Shown here in pieces: positions 12,501 through 23,491 of a DNA stretch of 64,000 nucleotides. The DNA is from Larus michahellis (Eukaryota; Chordata; Aves; Charadriiformes; Laridae), in the NCBI RefSeq assembly GCF_964199755.1, contig NC_133899.1, forward strand, positions 26,019,446 through 26,083,445. The letters are read 5' to 3'. The translations under genes were made by a program, and so were the position numbers. The notes under the pieces were generated by a model, which was given only the letters and a program-made list of their open reading frames with translations, ran no database searches and was not told the origin of the DNA. Numbering within the stretch: position 1 is the first letter of the stretch; each line of letters opens with the position of its first letter.

Positions 12501-13848
12501 GCAGCCACATTTATTGCGCTTTAGGAGGTATAAAATAACCCAAGCAGATATTTGCTAGAAGCTCCATCCCAAGGGCTTAGTCAATGCAGAAGTTGCTCCC
12601 ATCGACTCCGGACTGGCACAGACCACTGCCATAAAGGAATCAATCCTTTCTATCACTTAGCTAAGATTTCAAAGTTTAGCAGGCTGTTAGTCACTTCCCG
12701 AGGGTGTGTTGCAGCAAGGAATCTCTGAACCTGCAGGCATGGATGTTCAGCTTGAGAGCCAATAAAAAAAAAAAAAAAGACATGACATGAAAATCCACAA
12801 GATGTCAGAGGTTCAAGGAGGGGCAGGTAATCAGGGACACACAAAGCGAGGTCCACAGCAGCAATACTTTAAAAAAAATAAATCAATATAACCCTTTAAG
12901 AGGAGGTCTTGGTTTGATTGCTGTTCTTTTACATGAATAGCAATTATTGGGCCTGAGATCTGCAAAATACCTCCTGTTATTACACTGCTGCCTGACGGGA
13001 GCTATCATTTCAAAGAGGATGATACCAAGTTGGGTGCCCACACTTCTGAAAACTAATTTTTTTTTTTCCTTTAAGAGCACTCCATTTAGCATAAGCAATT
13101 TCAATATGGCTGAGGTCCAGATGCAGATCTCTTGCTATTTGGAAGAGGTGGCAAAGCACCACAGCCCCAACCCGGGGAGGGTGCAGGAGTTCCTGGGTCA
13201 GTGGCGTAATGGAGGAGGTGCCAGCGGTGGTGGCCAGACTGGGTATTTGCCCTTGAGTGCAGGGCTTTCTTTTGCTTTGGGCAGTAATGGTACCAAAGAA
13301 GGGCAAAAAAAGAATTAAAAAAAAAAAAAAAAAAAAGAAGTTTCTCATGGAGGGTCACAGAAGAGAAAACCGGAGGCACACAGTGATCACACCAAACACA
13401 CTATTGGGGCCAGGCGATGTGGTGCTCACCGCCTGCAGGGTGGCTGTCCCGGTGCTGTGGCACAAGGAGAACATCTGGAGCAGCTTGGCCAGTGGAGCGC
13501 AGTGAGATGCAGCAGAGCTCCAGGGCCAGAGCACCACCTCCAGAAAAAAACCCTGCGCAGAGCACACGCGTCCTTTGGGTATCATCTCCAACACAGAGCC
13601 TGGTACCAAACCTAAAGCAGTCATAACCTCCGTAACCCACCTCTCCAACATGAGCGACTCAACACCCTCCAGAAGAAAAGGAGGAAGAAGCAAAGGCCCC
13701 GCAGCTTTGCCCAGGCAGGACCAGCCCCAGCCATGCACATCCAACCTCCCCCTCGCCAGCAACAGAACACTGCGGGGGCAGCTGCTCGGCAGGTATAAAT
13801 GATAACACGCTGATTTACACCAGCTGGCAGGCTGGGCCCCTCTGTCGA
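9520..13848. other. Upstream intergenic segment
   Basis: No gene or transposon recognised. It is largely AT-rich, with low-complexity ATAAATACATAAATAATAG near 10950, an A15 run at 12764-12778 and the A20 run at 13317. 12050-12330 is an AT-rich stretch worth testing for conservation. Confidence 0.55.
13317..13336 (+). repeat. Poly-A run (A20)
   Basis: Twenty consecutive A residues in upstream intergenic DNA. No retrocopy with a recognisable frame lies upstream, so it is treated as a simple repeat. Confidence 0.9.
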
Positions 13849-13907
13849 AAATCATAGAATCAGAACGGTTCGGGTTGGAAGGATCATCTAGTTCCAACCC
13901 CCCACCA
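13849..13907 (-). mobile_element. Short CR1 3' tail fragment
   Basis: AAATCATAGAATCAGAACGG, then GGGTTGGAAGGATCATCTAG and TTCCAACCCCC is the complement of a CR1 3' end. Only about 60 bp are recognisable. Confidence 0.75.
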
Positions 13908-16900
13908 TCCTCCGAACTTTAATGCAGTTACAGGGTGTTCACCCTGCCGAAGTTTTATTAACACTTCCTCCAGACACCTCTAAGCTCCCTGTCCGCGGAA
14001 TCCCATGAATCATCAGCGACACTCAGAGTGTAATAGCCCGGTGAAAAATTAATTTGTTCATCCCCGGGTCCCTGGGAAGTGTGAGACTGGCGGAGCCGAT
14101 CACTCCCTTCCCAGGAGGTTTCATCCCACGTGGTCCAGGAGCATCGGGAATGGAGGAAACCTCCCTGTGCCCTGGAGGCAATGTCCAGCATCCCACCCGT
14201 TCCCCTCAAAGCCCCCCAAATTAATTAAAATAAGCGTATTCTTTTTCATCCTTAACTCCAGTGGGTTAAAAAACTGCAGGGGGTTTCTCTGGAAGGGGAA
14301 CTGCCTTCCTGCAAGGATTTGGGGCGAGGAAGCAAAAGCGAGAGCCTGTGGTGCTTCATCCCTCGGCCCGCGGCCAGCAGAGTGCACTCAAAGACATCTC
14401 TGCTCCTGCAAACCTCTCCCGCTAATAAAATCCATCCTGTGTTTAATATGTAGTGGCTGTAGTGAGGAGCTACAGAAACTTAATTGTTTCCCCCTGCATT
14501 ATGAAGAATAGAGACGCTCCAACGGGATTTCATTTTATTCAGGGAAATAAACTCGGGCTGATTGTGTTATTTTAAATAATTCCCAGGATTCATTTCCATA
14601 GTGCAACAGGGGCAACTTCACCAGCAGGAGTGTTGTGTATTAATATTTCCCTTTAACTTAACAAGAATTCACTTTTTTTTTTTTTTTTCTGCTGATAATG
14701 CACAAGACGCTCATCATTTTTTGAATGTCAGCCTTATTGGAGTTATCTTTGTGCACTACCTGTTTGTAAAATAGCCAGGCTATGGTAAGGACTGCATTTT
14801 TAGTATTTCGTTTATTATTGCCACGATGTCCCAACAACTTCCGTTGCCTATAATTTGAAGCTTGTGGCCATAACGTAGCCAATACATTGCGCAGCCCCAT
14901 TTGTCAACTGGTTAATTAAACGCAACCCATTTCTTTCACGCTGTCCTTCCCTTCCACTCTGGGGAATTCGTGTTCACGTGCCAGTCAGTGTTAGCACAGC
15001 AGGGCAGAATATTATTTTGATTATTTGACACAATAGTGCCGCATTTTGCAGCCAAAACCACGTGTGAGCACACGTACAGACAAGAACGCACGCATCTTGC
15101 TGGTGCGACAATATTGCCGTTGTAGGAAGCCAAAACCAGGGGGTGGATATGTCTGAAATCAGCGGGTTTCAGCTAATTCAGCTGGCCCATCCCTCCAGAC
15201 ACGACACACTGAGTTTATGAGGATCTAGGAGGACCTTTTCCTCCGGGTCCAAGGAGATGGGGACCTAAAGGTGACTTACAGGTTAACTATGTGCAAGCAA
15301 GGAATTGGCAGATCAGTTTGCACCTTTCCACGTCTTTAGGGGATGAAGCGTTTTACCAAAAATCAGTGGAAAGCAATATTTTGCCTGGTCGCTTGTGCTG
15401 GGCTACAGTCCCGGAGAAGATGGAGCTCAATCTAGATTTTACTGGGCACTGCCTAGTGGTTGGGCTCCCTCCGGGTAAAGCTGAAGGATACGAGGGCTGC
15501 AGCCACGTACCGTGGAGTCACTTTATTCAGCTGCTCCTCTGGATCCAGAGCAATAACCTGGACAACAAATTTCAGCCATGAAACATCATCCAGACTATTA
15601 ACTGGCATTATCCTGGGGCACACGGATACTGCAAGTCACAGCATTTGATCTGATAAACCCAAGGCACATGATAACATTCAACTTGGTCTTGGACCAGTGT
15701 ATCTCCCACCAGCAGCCCAAATGGCTTCATCCATGTAAATTCTTGGATGCCAGGAGGATTCTTCTCAATTCACACCAGTCCTGGAGAGCAGACCTAGCCT
15801 GAAATTAGGTAGTTTGATGTAATTTATAATAGTTCTGAGACTTAAACTGCACCAGTGAAGATAACAGGTGTGTCTAAAGGGTCCGTCACACTTAGTTATT
15901 TATCTAATAACTCCGTCCCTTGGAGGTTTGGCCCTAAACATTGTTAAATGAGCCTGTTTCAATTTTCAAAACAAACTACATCTTACCAAGAGAGTGTGAA
16001 AAGGCACAAGACAGATGCTGCAGAAGCCTTTGGAGGATCTGGGGCTGCCACTTCAAATGGGCCTTCGGTGGCCGGTTTCATTTCCAGCGTCTGACTGGGG
16101 GAAGGGAAAGTCTTGCTGATACGGCAGCTGAAACCCATGGGCTAAGAATAAAGTTGGGAAGAGCCTGTGCTGTCCAAAAGCAGAGCATTTAGCGCTTGTG
16201 CTCTGAATTTGCTCCTTTGCGGGTAGGAAGGGTAGAGATTTAGTGTAAAAATTTGGTAAAAACAGAGGAGCCCTCATCACATTGCAACTGCAGAACCTGG
16301 AGCTTCAACAAAAATACTACACACTGCAATGCTCAAGCAGAGCTGACCGTTGACTCTTACCTGTCTATGGAGAACAACAACATTTTCACAGCAAGAAATG
16401 CTCCAATTTTTGCACCGCTTGTGACAGTTGAGCCTGGCACTGCGTCCCCCACGTCCATTTCCACCAGGTCACGGCTGGTCATGGTCAGTCCATGGGGAAC
16501 ATTTTTCCATGCTCCCGCTGGTTGAGCCCATCCCACACCACGTACGCAGGGACTAGGTTGGCTTCGTGCCTTGGGCTGGGAATGTTGCCATTTACTCCGC
16601 AAATGCCTCTTGTTGGGTGTTCCTGCGTATGCCCATCGTTACCGCCATGTGTAAAAGTTGTCCCTCCGGGAAGCCAACTCCTCCCCAGCCCCACAGAGAG
16701 TACTGTGGCCGTGCCAAGAGAAAGGCTGGGAAATGCTGGCTCTGATGGAGTCATGCAATTCTTGTCTGGGCCACCTTAGAGGGATTGGGCTCTTACACCC
16801 TGGCAATTCCTGCTACGCCTTTACAAGAACTCAAGCAGAAAATGATCCAGGCTTGAACCGGGAACCTGATAAATACTTTCCTACCCCTTTTTTAGATACT

Positions 16901-17679
16901 CATTCCAGGATGATTTACTAATTATGTTTAATCTGTTCACACTCTCAACATGCCTCACATGATACATGCAGTCCCCAGTTTCAGCAGAATTATGAGACTG
17001 ACTTAAATTGTTTCGTTTTGCCTTAGCTCTGTTGGATGTTGGAAATCTTGAGCCAGCGTGGCTGAGGCGGAGGGACGAGAGTAACATGCACAACTCACCA
17101 CCACCGCCAAATTACTCAGAATCTTAATGCTACTTAATGGTCTCCTTTAGTCAAATCTCAATTATTTGTAGACTTGCTCCCAACAATGGGAGAGAAAATA
17201 ATTTGCTTTCGTCTGGTGTTGGATGAAGCAAAAAAGCTGCTAAGAACGGAGCTTCTGAAATAAACGGCTGCTGGAGCGTGGGAAACATTAGAGCCCCAGA
17301 ACTTTTGTTATTCAAGCAGTTAGCCTAATTCAGTTTGATTTATTTCATTTTATTTTATTTACCTGGCTCCCTCCTGCAATGGAGCGGCCTATAACGCACA
17401 CTTGGTGCTACACAGCACCTCGCAATCCCCTTGATGTCGAGAAATGCAAAGCCGCCCGCTGTGATGTGCTGGGCCCACAGCTCCTTATTTCTGGGGGCAT
17501 AAGAGTCCAGCCAGCTTTATGTACATGGTGGCCCGATTTGAGCGACACAGGACTAACTTCTCTTCTAATGCTGGGGAAAACTGCACTTTTAGAAGACTCT
17601 AGTGTCTGAATTGGTGAAAATACTCACTTTATAGCCAGATAGGCTATGTGGGATCCAAGGTCTCCGTGTTCTTGAGCCT
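13908..17679. other. Upstream intergenic segment
   Basis: No gene recognised. It holds the T16 run at 14673 and mixed AT-rich and moderate-GC stretches. Its open frames are short and lack family motifs. Confidence 0.55.
14673..14688 (+). repeat. Poly-T run (T16)
   Basis: Sixteen consecutive T residues in an AT-rich stretch. No retrocopy was recognised on either side. Confidence 0.9.
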
Positions 17680-18140
17680 TGCCAGGCGCAGGGATGAGGA
17701 GCGAGACCCAGGCACTTGACACAAGCTGCCAACAGGATTATTTCATACCGTGAACGACACATTCAATAGAAATTAGAAAGTTTGGTGAGGAGTCCTCTCT
17801 CTCTCTCTCTCCCCCTTGATGTCTGTGATCCTGAGCACTCCTTGCCCTGGTGCTGGACCCCTGAGCCCTTCCCTTCCTCCCGAAGCCACAGCGCTCTCAG
17901 TGTCCCACATTGGCTGTCCCCTGCTGGGAGTGCACAGCGTCCTGTGATAGAATGGGCTGAGTATAATTCTTGTATATCTTATATTAGTATCAGGATCAAT
18001 ACTGATTCTTTATTATTATTGCCTTACCCTATTAAATCTATTTATATTCCAACCCTCGTGTTTCCTTGTTTTCCGCGGTTCCCTTTCCCGAGTGGGGAGG
18101 GGTCACTGGGTGACAGAACAATTGTCTAAACGACAATAAA
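17680..18140 (+). mobile_element. Solo LTR fragment, ERVL-like (5' truncated)
   Basis: The order matches avian ERVL-type LTRs: CAAGCTGCCAACAGGATTAT, a CT tract at 17795-17810, a TTATTATTATT-rich U3/R-like stretch near 18010, a CCAACCCTCGTG motif, then a TGTCTAAACGACAA end near 18125. The usual LTR 5' start is missing, and I see no gag, pol or env frames beside it. It is a decayed solo LTR and non-coding. Confidence 0.6.
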
Positions 18141-21100
18141 TTGTTATGGGTTTTTTCAAACCAAAACCCACGGGGATATTTTGCATTGAGCAGCACAGCT
18201 GCATTGCCAGCAAGGCAGCGTTGCTCACGGTGGGCAGTGGATGCCCAGGCTAAAATGATGCCCTGTGATCGGCTGCAGCCCCGTGTCAGGAGACGGTGAG
18301 GGACCAACGCTGCCATTACTTCCCATTGAAAAGTGAATTTCTGTGGGATCCGATGCCTTTTTCTAATCAACGCTGATATTCTGATAGACCAAATCATCGC
18401 GGCCCCAGCTGTGATAACCTACAGTTCCTTCAAGCATGAGGGCTGGCTAAAATTAAGCTAAGCAAGCACTTAAAAACCTACCCCGGTGCCTGCTACAAGA
18501 CTACTTGCGGTTTTCCCTTTAAAAAAAGTCAGAGTAACCTGACGCTTGCAGATGCCCTACAGGGTGGATGGCACGAAGAAAACTTCTATTGGGCGCTTGG
18601 ACTGTGCTCTGCTCGTGACTGAAACACCGTGAGCTCAGCAGAGCTCTGCAATGGATGGGTCCCAAAGCTCCTCCTTTCCTCCAAGGCACCCCAAGCACCA
18701 GTCCAGTGCTGGGCACTGCACGCATAGCCAGGGACCCCTGGCTGTTGGGTCCACCTCGCTGTCCTCCTGCTCTCCCAGCTCTTCGCCCCATGGATGCGCC
18801 ACCCGTCAGACACAGGGTGTCTTTGGGCAGCTTCTGAGCACACGTTGCCAGCACTGGCGGGTCACTTTGCATCATCCGAGCAAGAGGGTCTTCATTTTTT
18901 TGGGAGCTGGCAGGGAAAAGGGGATGGGACTGAAATAGGAACTTGTTTTGGGGTTAAAAGAGACTGATGAGCCTTGTGAGCCTTTCCGCTGATTAACGAA
19001 AGCCATAAAACGAACCTGGGGGGATTTGCAGGCTGAAGCGGTGCATGCCAGCAGTCTGGGGGGACCTTCCTCACGACACGTTTTCCCTCCCAGAGCAAAC
19101 CACAAGCGCTGGAGATGATGGAGCCCAGCCACACACCCCAGTCCTGGCGCCAGGAACACCCCAAATGAGACCAGTGGGATTTCACAGCCCTCAGAATGAT
19201 TCCCGGCCAACTTATTTCAGTGGGGAGCAGCCCCGCTGCTATTTAATGTTGTTAATGAGAGCGATTCGGGAAACTTGGCAAACTCGGGTGGCTGTTGGCT
19301 CTGACTTGGTGAGTTATTTCAATTCCTCTTTTGTCCTTCAGTAAACTACTACCTAGTGAGGTTTAGGTTCACAGCTCAACATTGTCAAGGAGATCTTAGC
19401 AGTAGCTGTAATGTTTAAACATGAAGAACAAGATACTTTAAAAAAAGCCGTGTCAGATGATAGTATTCGGTGGAAATCATTTGGGCACTTATCCCAGAGA
19501 TTTATACACCTGCTTAATTTCAAACTGGGAGTTATTTTCCTGAATTTCAATCACAAGTGCTTTTGTGGTAAGGTTTACTAGGTGCCTTAGCCTCTGCAAC
19601 GCCAAAGCCTGAACTTCCAAGAAAGCGTGCCAACGATGTGCTAACAAAATGCTTCGTCCCTTCTAATGGCTGTTCCACAGGGGAGAGCAGCAGCCAGTTA
19701 ATGATTTCTGCCTTCAGGATCAAATAACGTATATCTGTGCCGAGACGATCTTGCATTTAACCATGTAAGGGCTGGAAACAGGGTGAGAAAAGACCAGCCC
19801 TTTAGGGGTCACTGATGTTCAACCTACAAAGCAGACAAGGTACATGTCCCTCTTCCTTCCACCTCCACTTGATGTATCTCCAAACAAGTAGGGGTAGGCC
19901 TGCGCCCTGGGCTTCTCCTGCCAAGACCTGCCATGGATGGGGCTTTACTGGTGAAGAAAACACACACTGTCCCCACAAGGTCAAAAGAGCTTTTGGAGTA
20001 TGTCCGTGTTCCATGCTGGGGGGCTGCTGGCCACAGGAGTAAGAGAAGGGACGAGGGGGAAAAATAGCTGAGGAGGGGGGAAGCCAGAGCCCTGGGTGCA
20101 AGTCTGGGTTGGGATGACCATAGCCCAGAAGTTGTGGCACAAGTGTTGCTTTGAAGGCCAGTCTGGCACATGTGGCAGGATGAGGAGGCTGAAGGTAGAG
20201 AAAAGACAAAAAGCAACTGAAGGTTGAATGTAATCTGTTGAAGACCACAGTGCGAGTGCAGCCTCTGGAGATCTGCTGAAGCAGGTTACCCCAGATCCTC
20301 CTTGCAACTGAAAGACAGATAAAAAGGAGCATCAGATGGACCCAGACATGCAATCTGGGACACCCTTCAAGTAGGGAGGGCAACCAGTGAAGGTGATGAG
20401 ATGCATTCAGATGGTTTCATGGAGGAAATAGCTTTGCTAGGCTCTGAGCAGTGCAATGGCAGCTCGGGACCTCCCACGCCATCCTCCAGTGGTCCCATGC
20501 ATAGTTGGGTCTACTGAGCCGAGACATGCTGTGCAGGAGGGAGGCACAGGCCCCAGTGTCCCCTCACCCCCAAATGTCCCATCACTTAATGAGACATGTG
20601 CAGGACTTGGCAGGCTCTCTGGATGCTGGGGACAGCCGGGCTTGCGCTGTGAACGCGTCAAACCCTCGCTGCAGCCAGAGGCAGTGAGAGGATCTGGAAC
20701 GGCGCAGAACAGTGTGTCCCTTGAGGGGGACACAGTATTTTGAGCGCAATCACAGTGCAATCTCAACGCCATCCTCACAGGCTCCAGCTGGCACCGTGTT
20801 GGTGACGGGCTCCAGCCAGTGCCGAGTGCCAGCCTTTGCTCCGTGGGCATGGGGGTGGCACGGAGAAGCACTATACCCATCCCTCCATCCACCTCCCACT
20901 TTCTTACCAGGTCACGAAGAGGGAGCAGCCCATGCAAGAACCGAATGTGGCCTGTTGCATCTGTCAGTGTATTTCCAAATGATGAATTGGATGGCTCTCA
21001 GCCCTTTGGGGGTGGAAGCTCAAGAGAACAATGTGTTGGATCATCTCCGAAGGGCAGCACTGAGGAGCTCAGCCATTGTCACCAGTGGCCAGGAGAGTGC

Positions 21101-21879
21101 TCAACGGCACTAGACGAGTCCAAGCCTTGTTAACGGTGTCCTGCCTCATGCCAGTGGGGTCACAAGAAACCCTGACAGTGCAATTGCTTCTTCTAGAGCA
21201 CGTCACTTTCTCCTGGCCTTCAGCACTAATCTTTAATTGATGCAGGCAGAGGAGGAAGCTGAATGTAACTGTGTCCAAGGTGCCTACGGTTTTGGTGCAA
21301 TCCTTGCAGGAACCAAGCAAGAAGGGGAGAGGACAGGGGCAGTCACTTCCCAACAAGTCCTTGGTTTGCTCCGGTACATTGGAGGCAAGAGATCTTCATC
21401 AGCACAAGCCCCATGGGACCCCCAAATATGTGGACATCAAGCAGCCTGAGAGCAGCCTGGGAAGATGCTGGGAGCCAGGGAGGTATCTCAGATACTTGGT
21501 GGAGGCCAAACACCACTGAAGGGGGGAATGACCAGGTGAAAACCCAGTGGTGGGAAGCGGTTGGGTTGCGCTCAGCTGCATCGCTGCCTATCAGACACAC
21601 AGCTTGTTCCCTTTGTGCCCCCTCCCTGTGTCGCCTCTTGTCACACCAGGGTGTGGGAACCCCCAGGCTGGTGACTGTCCTTAGCCCCGTGCCCTGGGGC
21701 TCTCAACCTTGAGCAAGCACAGGCTGTTTAGTCAAGGGAGGCTGGGCAAAGCAGCGCTGTGCCCCCAGCACCCTACAAGTGGGAGTCACCAGTGGAGCAG
21801 AGCACGGCTGGGAGGGGGCTCGAGCCCTGGGGTGCCCCCAGCACCGGGCAGAGAGGGGGGTGACCAGGGGACAGCAGGC
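18141..21879. other. Proximal upstream region of MDGA2
   Basis: GC content rises toward the CpG island. Two open stretches of 166 and 193 codons on the minus strand (20437-20937, 19802-20383) have no recognisable domains and are judged non-coding. No transposon was recognised. A divergent non-coding transcript from the island could run through here, but nothing in the sequence proves it. Confidence 0.5.
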
Positions 21880-22025
21880 TGGGAAGCCCCGCGGCAAGAA
21901 GGCAGACCGGGTGGGGGGCTCTGCGCGGGCCTGGCAGGAGATGCCAGTCTTCCCCCCCGCGCAGTCGGGAGTGGAGTGTGCAGCCAGCGCGGGCGCAGGG
22001 CGCCCCGCACCGTCCGAACCGCGCG

Positions 22026-22202
22026 GGGGCACCGCACCGCACCGCGCATCCCAGAGCACACCGGGGCGCACCGCACCGCGCAGCTGGGCCCGGGGCGCAC
22101 CGCACCGCACCGCGCATCCTGGCTGCGAGGGCAGCGGGATGCACCGCACCGCGCATCCCGAGAGCGCAGCGGAGCGCCCCGCACAGCGCATCCCGGCTGC
22201 GC
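22026..22202. repeat. ACCGC-type minisatellite, about five imperfect units
   Basis: Five imperfect units of roughly 29-44 bp follow one another. Most carry GGGGCGCACCGCACC near the start and GCGCATCC after it. Unit starts are near 22026, 22063, 22092, 22136 and 22171. The pentamer ACCGC is repeated two or three times in the first four units. It lies about 0.85-1 kb upstream of the MDGA2 ATG. Unit number is likely to vary between individuals. Confidence 0.75.
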
Positions 22203-22280
22203 GCGGAGCGCGGCGCCCCGGCTTGGCACCCCCGGCGGCGGTGGCGGAGGCGCGGGGACACGGGAGGCGGCGGCGGAGCA

Positions 22281-22309
22281 GGAGGAGGAGGAGGAGGAGG
22301 AGGAGGAGG
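22281..22309 (+). repeat. GGA trinucleotide tract, upstream
   Basis: An uninterrupted run of GGA triplets (all purine on the + strand) is followed by degenerate GGC/GGA triplets. Such mirror-symmetric polypurine tracts can form triplexes or quadruplexes. Confidence 0.8.
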
Positions 22310-22344
22310 CGGAGGAAGGCGCGCAGCAGCGAGCCACGCAGCTT

Positions 22345-22398
22345 TGACGTCGCCGGGCTGCGGCTCCCCGGCTCCGGCACGTATAGCACAACGTGACG
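22345..22398 (+). promoter_or_regulatory. CRE-like cluster (TGACGTCG and ACGTGACG)
   Basis: TGACGTCG at 22345-22352 differs from the palindromic cAMP-response element by one base. ACGTGACG at 22391-22398 contains a CRE/ATF half-site overlapping an ACGTG core. They lie 46 bp apart, start to start, and about 640-690 bp upstream of the MDGA2 ATG. CREB/ATF binding at CpG-island promoters of neuronal genes is common, but occupancy here is inference. Confidence 0.45.
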
Positions 22399-22700
22399 GC
22401 AACACCGCCGCCCTCCATTCACGCTCACACACCCGCACCCGCGCCCGCACCCACCGCACGGCGGAGGGAACCCCGCCGCCCCCCCATACCCCACCCCCCC
22501 GCAACACCCCCCGCCCCGCCATGGGCCCGGCCGCCGCTCCGCAGGCGCGGTGAGGGCCGCTCCCGGGAAGCGCAAGAGCGAAGACGCACCTCCGCGGGCC
22601 CCCGACGCCACCTGCGCGCCCCGCGGGGGGTCCCCCCGCGCATCATGCGTGGGCCGCGGAGCTGCGATGGCATCTGATGGCCGCGGGGCGCAGGCGGCTG

Positions 22701-22740
22701 CGGCGGCCCCGGGAGGCGGTCGGCGGCCCCGGGAGGCGGC
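22701..22740. repeat. 20-bp tandem duplication in the CpG island
   Basis: Two adjacent 20-bp units, each beginning CGGCGGCCCC and ending GGGAGGCGG plus T or C, match at 19 of 20 positions. They run straight into a GGC triplet run to about 22755. Confidence 0.85.
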
Positions 22741-22794
22741 GGCGGCGGCGGCCGGCGCCCTGAGGGGGCTGCCGCTCTGAGGGGGGCTCGCCCC

Positions 22795-22820
22795 GCGCCG
22801 CTCCGCGCCGCTCCGCGCTG
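22795..22820. repeat. 10-bp tandem repeat (CGCCGCTCCG type)
   Basis: The decamer CGCCGCTCCG is repeated about two and a half times, just before the GGA tract at 22824. It is short and GC-rich, and adds to the repetitive character of the promoter. Confidence 0.6.
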
Positions 22821-22823
22821 CGC

Positions 22824-22875
22824 AGGAGGAGGAGGAGGCGGAGGAAGAGGAGGAGGAGAAGGAGGAGGAGGAGGA
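22824..22875 (+). repeat. GGA/GAA polypurine tract near exon 1
   Basis: Fifty-two bases of purine triplets (GGA with a few GAA/GAG, one C interruption near 22839) lie about 160 bp upstream of the MDGA2 ATG, probably within the 5' UTR or core promoter. It resembles the tract near 22281, suggesting a duplicated or convergent simple repeat. Confidence 0.8.
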
Positions 22876-23016
22876 CCGGAGCGGTGCCCGCCGCCTGCCC
22901 CCCGCCGCCCTGCCCTGCGCGGGCGTGCGCGGCTCGGCCGCAGCGGAGCGCGGGGCTCCGGGCGGGCGCTGCGCTGTCTCCCACCCCCCCCCCGCGACCC
23001 CCCCGCCGGGCTGGAT

Positions 23017-23034
23017 ATGTGGATGCTCACCTGA
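23017..23034 (+). other. Upstream ORF of five codons ending two bases before the MDGA2 ATG
   Basis: ATG 23017-23019 opens the frame M-W-M-L-T and stops at TGA 23032-23034. Only two bases separate the stop from the main ATG at 23037. The first uATG has G at -3 but T at +4 (moderate context); the second, at 23023, is weak. The final A of the uORF stop is the favourable -3 A of the main start. If the 5' UTR includes this segment, ribosomes would have to leaky-scan or reinitiate over almost no distance, a plausible brake on MDGA2 translation. Confidence 0.6.
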
Positions 23035-23036
23035 AG

Positions 23037-23109
23037 ATGGATGTAGCCATCGGGCTGCTGGGGCTGCTGACGGTTCTGCTGGAGGGCAGCTCCGGGCAAG
23101 GGGTGTACG
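23037..23109 (+). CDS. MDGA2: MDGA2 coding exon 1 (signal peptide and mature N-terminus; partial gene)
   Basis: MDGA2 is a GPI-anchored cell-surface protein of neurons with Ig domains, a fibronectin-like domain and a MAM domain. It binds neuroligins in cis and blocks their pairing with neurexins, restraining synapse formation. Seen here: 24 complete codons plus one base from ATG 23037. A short acidic n-region (MDVA) precedes a leucine-rich core (GLLGLLTVLL) and the small-residue stretch EGSSGQGVY. From memory, mammalian MDGA2 has LLTVLLEGISGQGVYA at the same place, one substitution in the overlap. MDGA1 shares only GQGVYA. The exon ends in a single G before GTGAGT, so the next codon would be GNN, fitting the family's Ala after GVY. 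The start has A at -3 and G at +4. No in-frame ATG precedes it in the open upstream frame, which a GTG near 22884 could extend only by non-AUG initiation. The rest of the gene lies beyond the window. Confidence 0.9.
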
Positions 23110-23482
23110 GTGAGTCCGGGGCGCGGCGTGACCTTGTCGCGACTGTCGCTGGGGCGGGAGGAGGAAGGAGCGGGGCGGGGGGGGGGGGGCGCGTGAGGGG
23201 TGTCCTTCTCCGCGGCCGCGGGGGTGGCGGGGCCCCGCTGCGCGCCGCGGGAGGCAGAGCGGAGGCAGCGCCGTTGCCATGAGACGCTGACATTGCACGG
23301 CGAAAAACGGGGAGGGGGTGTCGGAAAAGGGGCGCTTGGTCATGGTGGGGGGGTGTCCGGCCGGTCCCGGATGGGGCCGCCGCCACGGGGCTTCTCCGCG
23401 CCCGCGGAGCTCCGCGGGGCCGCCGCACTTGTTAGCAGCGGCGCTGCCGCCCGCCCGCCCGCCCGCGGCCGCGGAGCGAGGG

Positions 23483-23491
23483 GCGGGGGCG
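23483..23491 (+). promoter_or_regulatory. EGR1/SP1-type site GCGGGGGCG
   Basis: GCGGGGGCG is a canonical EGR-family 9-mer overlapping an SP1 GC box, about 370 bp into intron 1. EGR1 is activity-induced in neurons, which would suit a synaptic gene. Such 9-mers also occur by chance in CpG islands. Confidence 0.35.

Noticed and set aside
12763..12778. TAAAA-type poly-A run preceded by AATAAA, possible retrocopy tail
   Set aside because: No recognisable gene sequence lies upstream and no target-site duplication is evident.
13355..13897. Open frame of 180 codons on the minus strand
   Set aside because: It spans unrelated DNA and a CR1 tail fragment, with no recognisable domain.
19802..20383. A 193-codon open frame on the minus strand
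   Set aside because: No motif, no family resemblance, and overlapping frames are also open, as expected of moderately GC-rich non-coding DNA.
20437..20937. A 166-codon open frame on the minus strand
   Set aside because: Low-complexity, no domain, no splice or start evidence.
21709..22677. Several 90-210 codon open frames on the + strand in the same island
   Set aside because: They are also stop-poor GC-rich artefacts built on the ACCGC and GGA repeats, with no recognisable domain.
22878..23036. Possible N-terminal extension of MDGA2 from the open upstream frame
   Set aside because: There is no in-frame ATG, only GTG or similar codons, and the ATG at 23037 has a strong context and matches the family's start.
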